This document shows positions 11,761-25,472 of a DNA stretch of 64,000 bases, piece after piece (the stretch's first letter is position 1; each line of letters opens with the position of its first letter). Source of the DNA: Molossus alvarezi. Taxonomy: Eukaryota; Chordata; Mammalia; Chiroptera; Molossidae. The stretch spans positions 248,001 through 312,000 of the forward strand of contig JBAWUJ010000059.1 of assembly GCA_037176705.1 (NCBI GenBank), given 5' to 3'. Below the pieces are notes generated by a model, which did not search any database, was not told where the DNA came from, and saw only the letters and a list, made by a program, of their open reading frames with translations. The translations under genes and the position numbers were made by a program.

Positions 11761-13716
11761 CCAAGAATGACAATGATTCATTCGGTAACAACTTGAAAGA
11801 ATGTATGTAGAACTGAATAGGGTATAGATTTCCATGGCCTGAATGTTGCCCTAACCAATGTGTTTGATTTCTGCAGCCCTGCATATATTGGATATCAAGA
11901 TGACTCTTAGACACTTCCAGGCAAACAACACATATCCAAGGCTAAAAGGTAGTATGTTGAATAGCTGCCTCATCAACTAGTACAGGTTGACTTTTCTTGT
12001 CACATAGGAAAGAAGGCAGACACCTGCATTTACTTACAACACTGTTTCACACTCCAATGGAAAGTATGCCCTGCACCCCGGGCATAATTAGTGTTTAAGT
12101 CATTGAAATGGATACCCAGGTCCACTGTACAAGTGCATTTTCTCTAGAAAACTCCTCTGGTTCTAATTCACAGAGATGTTCAATGTAAAAAACCCATGGA
12201 ATTGTCAGTGTCTTCCAATTCATGGATTTACTCCTTGCATGTAGACAACCAATGTTTGAACTACATCACTTTACATCTGTTCAGTTTCATGGCTTCAAGA
12301 ATGCACATGTGTAACACCAGTAGTTATCAATCCTTCCATTGATTCAGTCTTGACCATTTGTTGGTTCACTGTTCTGAGTAAGAATCATGCGAAACCAACT
12401 GCCACAGCAGAAACCAAATATTTCCCAAGTATCGCCTGCACAAATCGGCTGCAATACGATCCAATCTTTGAAACCATGATCAACACAGAACACAAAAAGG
12501 GATAACTTTGGATTCTACACATAAGTGTGCTCTGTCCTAGTTGTTCTTTCCATGATCTGACTGGATCTCTCCACAAAACGAGGAGAGTGTACATGAAAGT
12601 GTTCATGTTACTCAAGATCTGTGCATTAACCCAAATGGAAATATTCAATCATTCCAACAGTTGTTTGACTAGAACATGATTGTTCACACGTTCCCTGCAA
12701 AGGTACTTATCTTCCCAAGGAAAAACATGCCACTGAGTGAATGTGGCCCCAGGCTCTCACAGAATTTCGCCCAGAATTCAGTGTATCCAAGACTGCACCA
12801 GCAAGTCTAGTGTCTCTTTGTCTGGAACAAGAGAAAGAAACTTACACTCCTAAGTTTAAGTGTGATTCCACCTTTACAAATGGACATTTCTTAAACACTT
12901 AACCAAAACAACATATGCTTTGAGGAGCCTCACGCTCTAGGCTTCATGGAAGTGACTTTTGTGCAACTGAAGTGAAGAGTTCTAACACAGTTCATTTGGA
13001 ATAGGTTTGCTTTGTATGCACTCTCCTACAAACAAACTAAAGGGGAAAGTATGTCTAAGGACCTATCAATCGATAGGTTGCCACATTACCTTAAATCAAT
13101 ACTTTCCACAACTGTGCTAAGAACACGAAATCTGAAAAAGAATACAAAAGTGGTGTTTCAAGGACGTGTGAACTGGCTATAGCCCTAGAACATTTTACTC
13201 AATATTTGGATATTATTTGAAGAAGGTTGTCTATTGGAACACAGTTCTTAGAAGAGAGAGCCACTAAACAGTCAATTTGACACTGCAACCGTATTAAGGT
13301 TTGCATTCTGCTCTTGAACTGAATGTTATTATAATATTCTGCACAGACAGAACACCAGTCATGAACACTTTTGACTATGCCAGTGTATTCCCATAGGTTC
13401 TTCGGGGAAAGAGTCTAGACACAAGTGAATCCATGACCATTGTTCAAAGACAGACACTCCCTCTTTTCAATTGATCACTTTTTTGTTATAATGGCTTGAA
13501 TAAGAGGATTGATTACTTGTTAGTTATCAAGAAATGGGCTGAATATTCTCAGGGAATTATAAAGATAGGTTCAGGAGTTTTCATTCATGAACAAGGTACA
13601 ATTCCAGCATTTCACAATAATGGACAGTGTTTACTTTGAATTCTCAGGAGACAACAGGTATCTACTCCTTATGTTTTTTGCGAAAATCGGTCTAAACAGT
13701 GAAATGTATGCAGGAT
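11761..13716 (+). repeat. Monomer U7, B subtype (1956 bp, TTAAC deletion)
   Basis: Carries the TTAAC deletion at 12626-12630 and the CAAATATTT/AATCGGC subtype block. Markers shared with U14 are GACAATGATTC, CCCTGCAT, AATGTAAAAAAC, TTTCATGGCTTC near 12286, TTATCTTCCC near 12708 and TGTATGCACTC near 13013. AAAAGGTAG near 11944 is private, where the consensus has AAAACGTAG and U14 has AAAATGTAG: one CpG altered two ways. The 3' end reads TTTTTGCGAAAATC, shared with U11 and U14. Confidence 0.94.
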
Positions 13717-15677
13717 CCAAGAATGACAATGATTCATTCGGTAACAACTTGAAAGAATGTATGTAGAACTGAATAGGGTATAGATTTCCATGGCCTGAAT
13801 GTTGCCCTAACCAATGTGTTTGATTTCTGCAGCCCTGCATATATTGTATATCAAGATGACTCTTAGACACTTCCAGGCAAACAACACATATCCAAGGCTA
13901 AAACGTAGTATGTGGAATAGCTGCCTCATCAACTAGTACAGGTTGACTTTTCTTGTCACATAGGAAAGAAGGCAGACACCTGCATTTACTTACAACACTG
14001 TTTCACACTCCAATGGAAAGTATGCCCTGCACCCCGGGCATAATTAGTGTTTAAGTCATTGAAATGGATACCCAGGTCCACTGTACGAGTGCATTTTCTC
14101 TAGAAAACTCCTCTGGTTCTAATTCACAGAGATGTTGAATGTAAAAAACCCATGGAATTGTCAGTGTCTTCCAATTCATGGATTTACTCCTTGCATGTAG
14201 ACAACCATGGTTTGAACTACATCACTTTACATCTGTTCAGTTTCACTGCTTCAAGAATGCACATGTGTAACACCAGTACTTATCAATCCTTCCATTGACT
14301 CAGTCTTGACCATTTGTTGGTTCACTGTTCTGAGTAAGAATCATGCGAAACCAACTGCCACAGCAGAAACCAAACTTTTCCCAAGTATGGCCTGCACAAA
14401 TGGGCTGCAATACGATCCAATCTTTGAAACCATGATCAACACAGAACACAAAAAGGGACAACTTTGGATTCTACACATAAGTGTGCTCTGTCCTAGTTGT
14501 TCTTTCCATGATCTGACTGGATCTCTCCACAAAACGAGGAGAGTGTACATGAAAGTGTTCATGTTACTCAAGATCTGTGCATTAACTTAACCCAAATGGA
14601 AATATTCAATCATTCCAACAGTTGTTTGACTAGAACATGATTGTTCACACGTTCCCTGCAAAGGTACTTAACTTCCCAAGGAAAAACATGCCACTTAGTG
14701 AATGTGGCCCCAGGCTCTCACAGAATTTTGCCCAGAATTCAGTGTATCCAAGACTGCACCAGCAAGTCTAGTGTCTCTTTGTCTGGAACAAGAGAAAGAA
14801 ACTTACACTCCTAAGTTTAAGTGTGATTCCACCTTTACAAATGGACATTTCTTAAACACTTAACAAAAACAACATATGCTTTGAGGAGCCTCACGCTCTA
14901 GGATTCATGGAAGTGACTTTTGTGCAACTGAAGTGAAGAGTTCTAACACAGTTCATTTGGAATAGGTTTGCTTTGTATACACTCTCCTACAAACAAACTA
15001 AAGGGGAAAGTATGTCTAAGGACATATCAACAGTTACGTTGCCACATTACCTTAAATCAATACTTTCCACAACTGTGCTAAGAACACGAAATCTGAAAAA
15101 CAGTACAAAAGTGGTGTTTCAAGGACGTGTGGACTGGCTATAGCCCTAGAACCTTTTACTCAATATTTGGATATTATTTGAAGAAGGTTGTCTATTGGAA
15201 CACAGTTCTTAGAAGAGAGAGCCACTACAGAGTCAATTTGACACTGCAACCGTATTAAGGTTTGCATTCTGCTCTTGAACTGAATGTTATTATAATATTC
15301 TGCACAGACAGAACACCAGTCATGAACACTTTTGACTATGCCAGTGTATTCCCGTAGGTTCTTTGGGGAAAGAGTCTTGACACAAGTGAATCCATGACCA
15401 TTGTTCAAAGACAGACACTCCCTCTTTTCAATTGATCACTTTTTTGTTATAATGGCTTGAATAAGAGGATTGGTTACTTGTCAGTTATCAAGATATGGGC
15501 TGAATATTCTCAGGGAATTATAAAGATAGGTTCAGGAGATTTCATTCATGAACAAGGTACAATTCCAGCATTTCACAATAATGGACAGTGTTTACTTTGA
15601 ATTCTCAGGAGAAAACAAGTATCTACTCCTTATGTTTTTTGACAAAATCGGTCTAAAATGTGAAATGTATGCAGGAT
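13717..15677 (+). repeat. Monomer U8, C subtype
   Basis: Full 1961-bp copy with AAGTATGGCC near 14384 and GGGACAAC near 14455. Most diagnostic variants recur in U15: GTACGAGTG, AACCATGGTTTG, CAGTACTTATC, CCACTTAGTG, TAACAAAAACAAC, AGGATTCATGG, CATATCAACAGTTACG near 15022, CACTACAGAGTC, ATTGGTTAC, AAGATATGGG, CAGGAGATTTC and TTTGACAAAATC. Private to U8 are GATGTTGAATG near 14133 and TTGACTCAGTC near 14296. The ATCGAT hairpin is disrupted. Confidence 0.95.
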
Positions 15678-17638
15678 CCAAGAATGACACTGATTCATTC
15701 GGTAACAACTTGAAAGAATGTATGTAGAACTGAATAGGGTATAGATTTCCATGGCCTGAATGTTGCCCTAACCAATGTGTTTGATTTCTGCAGCCCAGCA
15801 TATATTGGATATCAAGATGACTCTTAGACACTTCCAGGCAAACAACACATATCCAAGGCTAAAACGTAGTATGTGGAATAGCTGCCTCATCAACTAGTAC
15901 AGGTTGACTTTTCTTGTCACATAGGAAAGAAGGCAGACACCTGCATTTACTTACAACACTGTTTCACACTCCAATGGAAAGTATGCCCTGCACCCCGGGC
16001 ATAATTTGTGTTTAAGTCATTGAAATGGATACCCAGGTCCACTGTACAAGTGCATTTTCTCTAGAAAACTCCTCTGGTTCTAATTCACAGAGATGTTCAA
16101 TGTGAAAAACCCATGGAATTGTCAGTGTCTTCCAATTCATGGATTTACTCCTTGCATGTAGACAACCAATGTTTGAACTACATCACTTTACATCTGTTCA
16201 GTTTCACTGCTTCAAGAATGCACATGTGTAACACCAGTAGTTATCAATCCTTCCATTGATTCAGTCTTGAACATTTGTTGGTTCACTGTTCTGAGTAAGA
16301 ATCATGCGAAACCAACTGCCACAGCAGAAACCAAACTTTTCCCAAGTATGGCCTGCACAAATGGGCTGCAATACGATCCAATCTTTGAAACCATGATCAA
16401 CACAGAACACAAAAAGGGACAACTTTGGATTCTACACATAAGTGTGCTCTGTCCTAGTTGTTCTTTCCATGATCTGACTGGATCTCTCCACAAAACGAGG
16501 AGAGTGTACATGAAAGTGTTCATGTTACTCAAGATCTGTGCATTAACTTAACCCAAATGGAAATATTCAATCATTCCAACAGTTGTTTGACTAGAACATG
16601 ATTGTTCACACGTTCCCTGCAAAGGTACTTAACTTCCCAAGGAAAAACATGCCACTGAGTGAATGTGGCCCCAGGCTCTCACAGAATTTTGCCCAGAATT
16701 CAGTGTATCCAAGACTGCACCAGCAAGTCTAGTGTCTCTTTGTCTGGAACAAGAGAAAGAAACTTACACTCCTAAGTTTCAGTGTGATTCCACCTTTACA
16801 AATGGACATTTCTTAAACACTTAACCAAAACAACATATGCTTTGAGGAGCCTCACGCTCTAGGCTTCATGGAAGTGACTTTTGTGCAACTGAAGTGAAGA
16901 GTTCTAACACAGTTCATTTGGAATAGGTTTGCTTTGTATACACTCTCCTACAAACAAACTAAAGGGGAAAGTATGTCTAAGGACATATCAACAGTTAGGT
17001 TGCCACATTACCTTAAATCAATACTTTCCACAACTGTGCTAAGAACACGAAATCTGAAAAACAGTACAAAAGTGGTGTTTCAAGGACGTGTGAACTGGCT
17101 ATAGCCCTAGAACCTTTTACTCAATATTTGGATATTATTTGAAGAAGGTTGTCTATTGGAACACAGTTCTTAGAAGAGAGAGCCACTAAACAGTCAATTT
17201 GACACTGGAACCGTATTAAGGTTTGCATTCTGCTCTTGAACTGAATGTTTTTATAATATTCTGCACAGACAGAACACCAGTCATGAACACTTTTGACTAT
17301 GCCAGTGTATTCCCATAGGTTCTTCGGGGAAAGAGTCTTGACACAAGTGAATCCATGACCATTGTTCAAAGACAGACACTCCCTCTTTTCAATTGATCAC
17401 TTTTTTGTTAAAATGGTTTGAATAAGAGGATTGATTACTTGTCAGTTATCAAGAAATGGACTGAATATTCTCAGGGAAGTATAAAGATAGGTTCAGGAGT
17501 TTTCATTCATGAACAAGGTACAATTCCAGCATTTCACAATAATGGACAGTGTTTACTTTGAATTCTCAGGAGAAAACAGGTATCTACTCCTTATGTTTTT
17601 TGAGAAAATCGGTCTAAACAGTGAAATGTATGCAGGAT
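15678..17638 (+). repeat. Monomer U9, C subtype
   Basis: Full 1961-bp copy with TATGGCC and GGGACAAC. It is the first unit with GTTTCAGTG near 16777. Many changes are private: AATTTGTGTTT near 16003, CTTGAACATTT near 16266, CACTGGAACC near 17203, AATGTTTTTATAAT near 17244, GTTAAAATGGTTTG near 17407, ATGGACTGAA near 17456 and GGGAAGTAT near 17475. Its 5' two thirds match U16 at a 13,712-bp offset. Confidence 0.95.
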
Positions 17639-19599
17639 CCAAGAATGACACTGATTCATTCGGTAACAACTTGAAAGAATGTATGTAGAACTGAATAGGG
17701 TATAGATTTCCATGGCCTGAATGTTGCCCTAACCAATGTGTTTGATTTCTGCAGCCCAGCATATATTGGATATCAAGATGACTCTTAGACACTTCCAGGC
17801 AAACAACACATATCCAAGGCTAAAACGTAGTATGTGGAATAGCTGCCTCATCAACTAGTACAGGTTGACTTTTCTTGTCACATAGGAAAGAAGGCAGACA
17901 CCTGCATTTACTTACAACACTGTTTCACACTCCAATGGAAAGTATGCCCTGCACCCCGGGCATAATTAGTGTTTAAGTCATTGAAATGGATACCCAGGTC
18001 CACTGTACAAGTGCATTTTCTCTAGAAAACTCCTCTGGTTCTAATTCACACAGATGTTCAATGTGAAAAATCCATGGAATTGTCAGTGTCTTCCAATTCA
18101 TGGATTTACACCTTGCATGTAGACAACCAATGTTTGAACTACATCACTTTACATCTGTTCAGTTTCACTGCTTCAAGAATGCACATGTGTAACACCAGTA
18201 GTTATCAATCCTTCCATTGATTCAGTCTTGACCATTTGTTGGTTCACTGTTCTGAGTAAGAATCATGCGAAACCAACTGCCACAGCAGAAACCAAACTTT
18301 TCCCAAGAATCACCTGCAAAAATGGGCTGCAATACGATCCAATCTTTGAAACCATGATCAACACAGAACACAAAAAGGGATAACTTTGGATTCTACACAT
18401 AAGTGTGCTCTGTCCTAGTTGTTCTTTCCATGATCTGACTGGATCTCTCCACAAAACGAGGAGAGTGTACATGAAAGTGTTCATGTTACTCAAGATCTGT
18501 GCATTAACTTAACCCAAATGGAAATATTCAATCATTCCAACAGTTGTTTGACTAGAACATGATTGTTCACACGTTCCCTGCAAAGGTACTTAACTTCCCA
18601 AGGAAAAACATGCCACTGAGTGAATGTGGCCCCTGGCTCTCACAGAATGTTGGCCAGAATTCAGTGTATCCAAGACTGCACCAGCAAGTCTAGTGTCTCT
18701 TTGTCTGGAACAAGAGAAAGAAACTTACACTCCTAAGTTTAAGTGTGATTCCACCTTTACAAATGGACATTTCTTAAACACTTAACCAAAACAACATATG
18801 CTTTGAGGAGCCTCACGCTCTAGACTTCATGGAAGTGACTTTTGTGCAACTGAAGTGAAGAGTTCTAACACAGTTCATTTGGAATAGGTTTGCTTTGTAT
18901 ACACTCTCCTACAAACAAACTAAAGGGGAAAGTATGTCTAAGGACCTATCAACAGATAGGTTGCCACATTACCTTAAATCAATACTTTCCACAACTGTGC
19001 TAAGAACACGAAATCTGAAAAACAGTACAAAAGTGGTGTTTCAAGGACGTGTGGACTGGCTATAGCCCTAGAACATTTTACTCAATATTTGGATATTATT
19101 TGAAGAAGGTTGTCTATTGGAACACAGTTCTTAGAACAGAGAGCCACTAAACAGTCAATTTGACACTGCAACCGTATTAAGGTTTGCATTCTGCTCTTGA
19201 ACTGAATGTTATTATAATATTCTGCACAGACAGAACACCAGTCATGAACACTTTTGACTATGCCAGTGTATTCCCGTAGGTTCTTTGGGGAAAGAGTCTT
19301 GACACAAGTGAATCCATGACCATTGTTCAAAGACAGACACTCCCTCTTTTCAATTGATCACTTTTTTGTTATAATGGCTTGAATAAGAGGATTGATTACT
19401 TGTCAGTTATCAAGAAATGGGCTGAATATTCTCAGGGAATTATAAAGATAGGTTCAGGAGTTTTCATTCATGAACAAGGTACAATTCCAGCATTTCACAA
19501 TAATGGACAGTGTTTACTTTGAATTCTCAGGAGAAAACAGGTATCTACTCCTTATGTTTTTTGAGAAAATCGGTCTAAACAGTGAAATGTATGCAGGAT
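17639..19599 (+). repeat. Monomer U10, A-type 5' half with a distinctive 3' half
   Basis: Full 1961-bp copy. The 5' half has an A-like AAGAATCACCTGC near 18305 (CpG lost) and private CACACAGATG and AAAAATCCATGG near 18047-18074. The 3' half has CCCCTGGCTC, GAATGTTGGCC near 18647, TCTAGACTTC near 18821, the AACA-loop hairpin CCTATCAACAGATAGG near 18945 and GTGGACTGG. All of these 3' markers recur in U12, 3.9 kb downstream, and nowhere else. Confidence 0.95.
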
Positions 19600-21555
19600 C
19601 CAAGAATGACACTGATTTATTCGGTAACAACTTGAAAGAATGTATGTAGAACTGAATAGGGTATAGATTTCCATGGTCTGAATGTTGCTCTAACCATTGT
19701 GTTTGATTTCTGCAGCCCAGCATATATTGGATATCAAGATGACTCTTAGACACTTCCAGGCAAACAACACATATGCAAGGCTAAAACGTAGTATGTGGAA
19801 TAGCTGCCTCATCAACTAGTACAGGTTGACTTTTCTTGTCACATAGGAAAGAAGGCAGACACCTGCATTTACTTACAACACTGTTTCACACTCCAATGGA
19901 AAGTATGCCCTGCACCCCGGGCATAATTAGTGTTTAAGTCATTGAAATGGATACCCAGGTCCACTGTACAAGTGCATTTTCTCTAGAAAACTCCTCTGGT
20001 TCTAATTCACAGAGATGTTCAATGTGAAAAACCCATGGAATTGTCAGTGTCTTCCAATTCATGGATTTACTCCTTGCATGTAGACAACCAATGTTTGAAC
20101 TACATCACTTTACATCTGTTCAGTTTCACTGCTTCAAGAATGCACATGTGTAACACCAGTAGTTATCAATCCTTCCATTGATTCAGTCTTGACCATTTGT
20201 TGGTTCACTGTTCTGAGTAAGAATCATGCGAAACCAACTGCCACAGCATAAACCAAATATTTCCCAAGTATCGCCTGCACAAATCGGCTGCAATACGATC
20301 CAATCTTTGAAACCATGATCAACACAGAACACAAAAAGGGATAACTTTGGATTCTACACATAAGTGTGCTCTGTCCTAGTTGTTCTTTCCATGATCTGAC
20401 TGGATCTCTCCACAAAACGAGGAGAGTGTACATGAAAGTGTTCATGTGACTCAAGATCTGTGCATTAACCCAAATGGAAATATTCAATCATTCCAACAGT
20501 TGTTTGACTAGAACATGATTGTTCACACGTTCCCTGCAAAGGTACTTAACTTCCCAAGGAAAAACATGCCACTGAGTGAATGTGGCCCCAGGCTCTCACA
20601 GAATTTCGCCCAGAATTCAGTGTATCCAAGACTGCACCAGCAAGTCTAGTGTCTCTTTGTCTGGAACAAGAGAAAGAAACTTACACTCCTAAGTTTAAGT
20701 GTGATTCCACCTTTACAAATGGACATTTCTTAAACACTTAACCAAAACAACATATGCTTTGAGGAGCCTCACGCTCTAGGCTTCATGGAAGTGACTTTTG
20801 TGCAACTGAAGTGAAGAGTTCTAACACAGTTCATTTGGAATAGGTTTGCTTTGTATACACTCTCCTACAAACAAACTAAAGGGGAAAGTATGTCTAAGGA
20901 CCTATCAATCGATAGGTTGCCACATTACCTTAAATCAATACTTTCCACAACTGTGCTAAGAACACGAAATCTGAAAAAGAATACAAAAGTGGTGTTTCAA
21001 GGACGTGTGAACTGGCTATAGCCCTAGAACATTTTACTCAATATTTGGATATTATTTGAAGAAGGTTGTCTATTGGAACACAGTTCTTAGAAGAGAGAGC
21101 CACTAAACAGTCAATTTGACACTGCAACCGTATTAAGGTTTGCATTCTGCTCTTGAACTGAATGTTATTATAATATTCTGCACAGACAGAACACCAGTCA
21201 TGAACACTTTTGACTATGCCAGTGTATTCCCATAGGTTCTTCGGGGAAAGAGTCTAGACACAAGTGAATCCATGACCATTGTTCAAAGACAGACACTCCC
21301 TCTTTTCAATTGATCACTTTTTTGTTATAATGGCTTGAATAAGAGGATTGATTACTTGTTAGTTATCAAGAAATGGGCTGAATATTCTCAGGGAATTATA
21401 AAGATAGGTTCAGGAGTTTTCATTCATGAACAAGGTACAATTCCAGCATTTCACAATAATGGACAGTGTTTACTTTGAATTCTCAGGAGACAACAGGTAT
21501 CTACTCCTTATGTTTTTTGCGAAAATCGGTCTAAACAGTGAAATGTATGCAGGAT
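19600..21555 (+). repeat. Monomer U11, U6/U7 hybrid (1956 bp, TTAAC deletion)
   Basis: The 5' half follows U6: GATTTATTCGG, GCTCTAACCATTG, CAAATATTTCCC, CATGTGACTC and the TTAAC deletion at 20465-20469. The 3' half follows U7: AAAAAGAATAC, TTAGAAGAGAG, CTTGTTAGTT near 21356 and TTTTTGCGAAAATC. CACAGCATAAACC near 20244 is shared only with U13. ATATGCAAGG near 19782 is private. It reads as a recombinant with a breakpoint inside the monomer. Confidence 0.94.
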
Positions 21556-23516
21556 CCAAGAATGACAATGATTCATTCGGTAACAACTTGAAAGAATGTA
21601 TGTAGAACTGAATAGGGTATAGATTTCCATGGCCTGAATGTTGCCCTAACCAATGTGTTTGATTTCTGCAGCCCTGCATATATTGTATATCAAGATGACT
21701 CTTAGACACTTCCAGGCAAACAACACATATCCAAGGCTAAAACGTAGTATGTTGAATAGCTGCCTCATCAACTAGTACAGGTTGACTTTTCTTGTCACAT
21801 AGGAAAGAAGGCAGACACCTGCATTTACTTACAACACTGTTTCACACTCCAATGGAAAGTATGCCCTGCACCCCGGGCATAATTAGTGTTTAAGTCATTG
21901 AAATGGATACCCAGGTCCACTGTACGAGTGCATTTTCTCTAGAAAACTCCTCTGGTTCTAATTCACAGAGATGTTCAATGTAAAAAACCCATGGAATTGT
22001 CAGTGTCTTCCAATTCATGGATTTACTCCTTGCATGTAGACAACCATGGTTTGAACTACATCACTTTACATCTGTTCAGTTTCACTGCTTCAAGAATGCA
22101 CATGTGTAACACCAGTACTTATCAATCCTTCCATTGATTCAGTCTTGACCATTTGTTGGTTCACTGTTCTGAGTAAGAATCATGCGAAACCAACTGCCAC
22201 AGCAGAAACCAAACTTTTCCCAAGTATGGCCTGCACAAATGGGCTGCAATACGATCCAATCTTTGAAACCATGATCAACACAGAACACAAAAAGGGACAA
22301 CTTTGGATTCTACACATAAGTGTGCTCTGTCCTAGTTGTTCTTTCCATGATCTGACTGGATCTCTCCACAAAACGAGGAGAGTGTACATGAAAGTGTTCA
22401 TGTTACTCAAGATCTGTGCATTAACTTAACCCAAATGGAAATATTCAATCATTCCAACAGTTGTTTGACTAGAACATGATTGTTCACACGTTCCCTGCAA
22501 AGGTACTTAACTTCCCAAGGAAAAACATGCCACTGAGTGAATGTGGCCCCTGGCTCTCACAGAATGTTGGCCAGAATTCAGTGTATCCAAGACTGCACCA
22601 GCAAGTCTAGTGTCTCTTTGTCTGGAACAAGAGAAAGAAACTTACACTCCTAAGTTTAAGTGTGATTCCACCTTTACAAATGGACATTTCTTAAACACTT
22701 AACCAAAACAACATATGCTTTGAGGAGCCTCACGCTCTAGACTTCATGGAAGTGACTTTTGTGCAACTGAAGTGAAGAGTTCTAACACAGTTCATTTGGA
22801 ATAGGTTTGCTTTGTATACACTCTCCTACAAACAAACTAAAGGGGAAAGTATGTCTAAGGACCTATCAACAGATAGGTTGCCACATTACCTTAAATCAAT
22901 ACTTTCCACAACTGTGCTAAGAACACGAAATCTGAAAAACAGTACAAAAGTGGTGTTTCAAGGACGTGTGGACTGGCTATAGCCCTAGAACATTTTACTC
23001 AATATTTGGATATTATTTGAAGAAGGTTGTCTATTGGAACACAGTTCTTAGAACAGAGAGCCACTAAACAGTCAATTTGACACTGCAACCGTATTAAGGT
23101 TTGCATTCTGCTCTTGAACTGAATGTTATTATAATATTCTGCACAGACAGAACACCAGTCATGAACACTTTTGACTATGCCAGTGTATTCCCGTAGGTTC
23201 TTTGGGGAAAGAGTCTTGACACAAGTGAATCCATGACCATTGTTCAAAGACAGACACTCCCTCTTTTCAATTGATCACTTTTTTGTTATAATGGCTTGAA
23301 TAAGAGGATTGATTACTTGTCAGTTATCAAGAAATGGGCTGAATATTCTCAGGGAATTATAAAGATAGGTTCAGGAGTTTTCATTCATGAACAAGGTACA
23401 ATTCCAGCATTTCACAATAATGGACAGTGTTTACTTTGAATTCTCAGGAGAAAACAGGTATCTACTCCTTATGTTTTTTGAGAAAATCGGTCTAAACAGT
23501 GAAATGTATGCAGGAT
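21556..23516 (+). repeat. Monomer U12, U8/U10 hybrid
   Basis: Full 1961-bp copy. The 5' half is C subtype like U8 and U15: GACAATG, CCCTGCAT with ATTGTATATC, GTACGAGTG, AACCATGGTTTG, AAGTATGGCC and GGGACAAC near 22295. After about 22.5 kb it switches to U10 markers: CCCCTGGCTC, GAATGTTGGCC near 22563, TCTAGACTTC, the AACA-loop hairpin near 22862 and GTGGACTGG. The switch falls between about 22300 and 22550. Confidence 0.94.
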
Positions 23517-25472
23517 CCAAGAATGACACTGATTTATTCGGTAACAACTTGAAAGAATGTATGTAGAACTGAATAGGGTATAGATTTCCATGGTCTGAAT
23601 GTTGCTCTAACCATTGTGTTTGATTTCTGCAGCCCAGCATATATTGGATATCAAGATGACTCTTAGACACTTCCAGGCAAACAACACATATCCAAGGCTA
23701 AAACGTAGTATGTGGAATAGCTGCCTCATCAACTAGTACAGGTTGACTTTTCTTGTCACATAGGAAAGAAGGCAGACACCTGCATTTACTTACAACACTG
23801 TTTCACACTCCAATGGAAAGTATGCCCTGCACCCCGGGCATAATTAGTGTTTAAGTCATTGAAATGGATACCCAGGTCCACTGTACAAGTGCATTTTCTC
23901 TAGAAAACTCCTCTGGTTCTAATTCACAGAGATGTTCAATGTGAAAAACCCATGGAATTGTCAGTGTCTTCCAATTCATGGATTTACTCCTTGCATGTAG
24001 ACAACCAATGTTTGAACTACATCACTTTACATCTGTTCAGTTTCACTGCTTCAAGAATGCACATGTGTAACACCAGTAGTTATCAATCCTTCCATTGATT
24101 CAGTCTTGACCATTTGTTGGTTCACTGTTCTGAGTAAGAATCATGCGAAACCAACTGCCACAGCATAAACCAAATATTTCCCAAGTATCGCCTGCACAAA
24201 TCGGCTGCAATACGATCCAATCTTTGAAACCATGATCAACACAGAACACAAAAAGGGATAACTTTGGATTCTACACATAAGTGTGCTCTGTCCTAGTTGT
24301 TCTTTCCATGATCTGACTGGATCTCTCCACAAAACGAGGAGAGTGTACATGAAAGTGTTCATGTGACTCAAGATCTGTGCATTAACCCAAATGGAAATAT
24401 TCAATCATTCCAACAGTTGTTTGACTAGAACATGATTGTTCACACGTTCCCTGCAAAGGTACTTAACTTCCCAAGGAAAAACATGCCACTGAGTGAATGT
24501 GGCCCCAGGCTCTCACAGAATTTCGCCCAGAATTCAGTGTATCCAAGACTGCACCAGCAAGTCTAGTGTCTCTTTGTCTGGAACAAGAGAAAGAAACTTA
24601 CACTCCTAAGTTTAAGTGTGATTCCACCTTTACAAATGGACATTTCTTAAACACTTAACCAAAACAACATATGCTTTGAGGAGCCTCACGCTCTAGGCTT
24701 CATGGAAGTGACTTTTGTGCAACAGAAGTGAAGAGTTCTAACACAGTTCATTTGGAATAGGTTTGCTTTGTATACACTCTCCTACAAACAAACTAAAGGG
24801 GAAAGTATGTCTAAGGACCTATCAATCGATAGGTTGCCACATTACCTTAAATCAATACTTTCCACAACTGTGCTAAGAACACGAAATCTGAAAACGAATA
24901 CAAAAGTGGTGTTTCAAGGACGTGTGAACTGGCTATAGCCCTAGAACATTTTACTCAATATTTGGATATTATTTGAAGAAGGTTGTCTATTGGAACACAG
25001 TTCTTAGAACAGAGAGCCACTAAACAGTCAATTTGACACTGCAACCGTATTAAGGTTTGCATTCTGCTCTTGAACTGAATGTTATTATAATATTCTGCAC
25101 AGACAGAACACCAGTCATGAACACTTTTGACTATGCCAGTGTATTCCCATAGGTTCTTCGGGGAAAGAGTCTAGACACAAGTGAATCCATGACCATTGTT
25201 CAAAGACAGACACTCCCTCTTTTCAATTGATCGCTTTTTTGTTATAATGGCTTGAATAAGAGGATTGATTACTTGTCAGTTATCAAGAAATGGGCTGAAT
25301 ATTCTCAGGGAATTATAAAGATAGGTTCAGGAGTTTTCATTCATGAACAAGGTACAATTCCAGCATTTCACAATAATGGACAGTGTTTACTTTGAATTCT
25401 CAGGAGACAACAGGTATCTACTCCTTATGTTTTTTGAGAAAATCGGTCTAAACAGTGAAATGTATGCAGGAT
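23517..25472 (+). repeat. Monomer U13, U11/U6-type copy (1956 bp, TTAAC deletion)
   Basis: The 5' half matches U11, including the private-pair variant CACAGCATAAACC near 24161 and the TTAAC deletion at 24382-24386. The 3' half matches U6: CAACAGAAG near 24721, AAAACGAATAC near 24892 and GATCGCTTTT near 25230. It starts the second copy of the multi-monomer duplication. Confidence 0.94.

Larger units (their letters stand above)
9480..16980 (+). repeat. Multi-monomer duplication, copy 1 (late U5 to U9)
   Basis: The order of subtype-specific variants across late U5, U6, U7, U8 and most of U9 is repeated 13,712 bp downstream in late U12 to U16. The copies agree at rare sites: CAACAGAAG and AAAACGAATAC (U6/U13), TTATCTTCCC and TGTATGCACTC (U7/U14), and a dozen U8/U15 variants. 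The left boundary lies in late U5, after its private changes at about 9.26-9.31 kb. The right boundary lies between about 16.98 and 17.35 kb. Confidence 0.8.
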
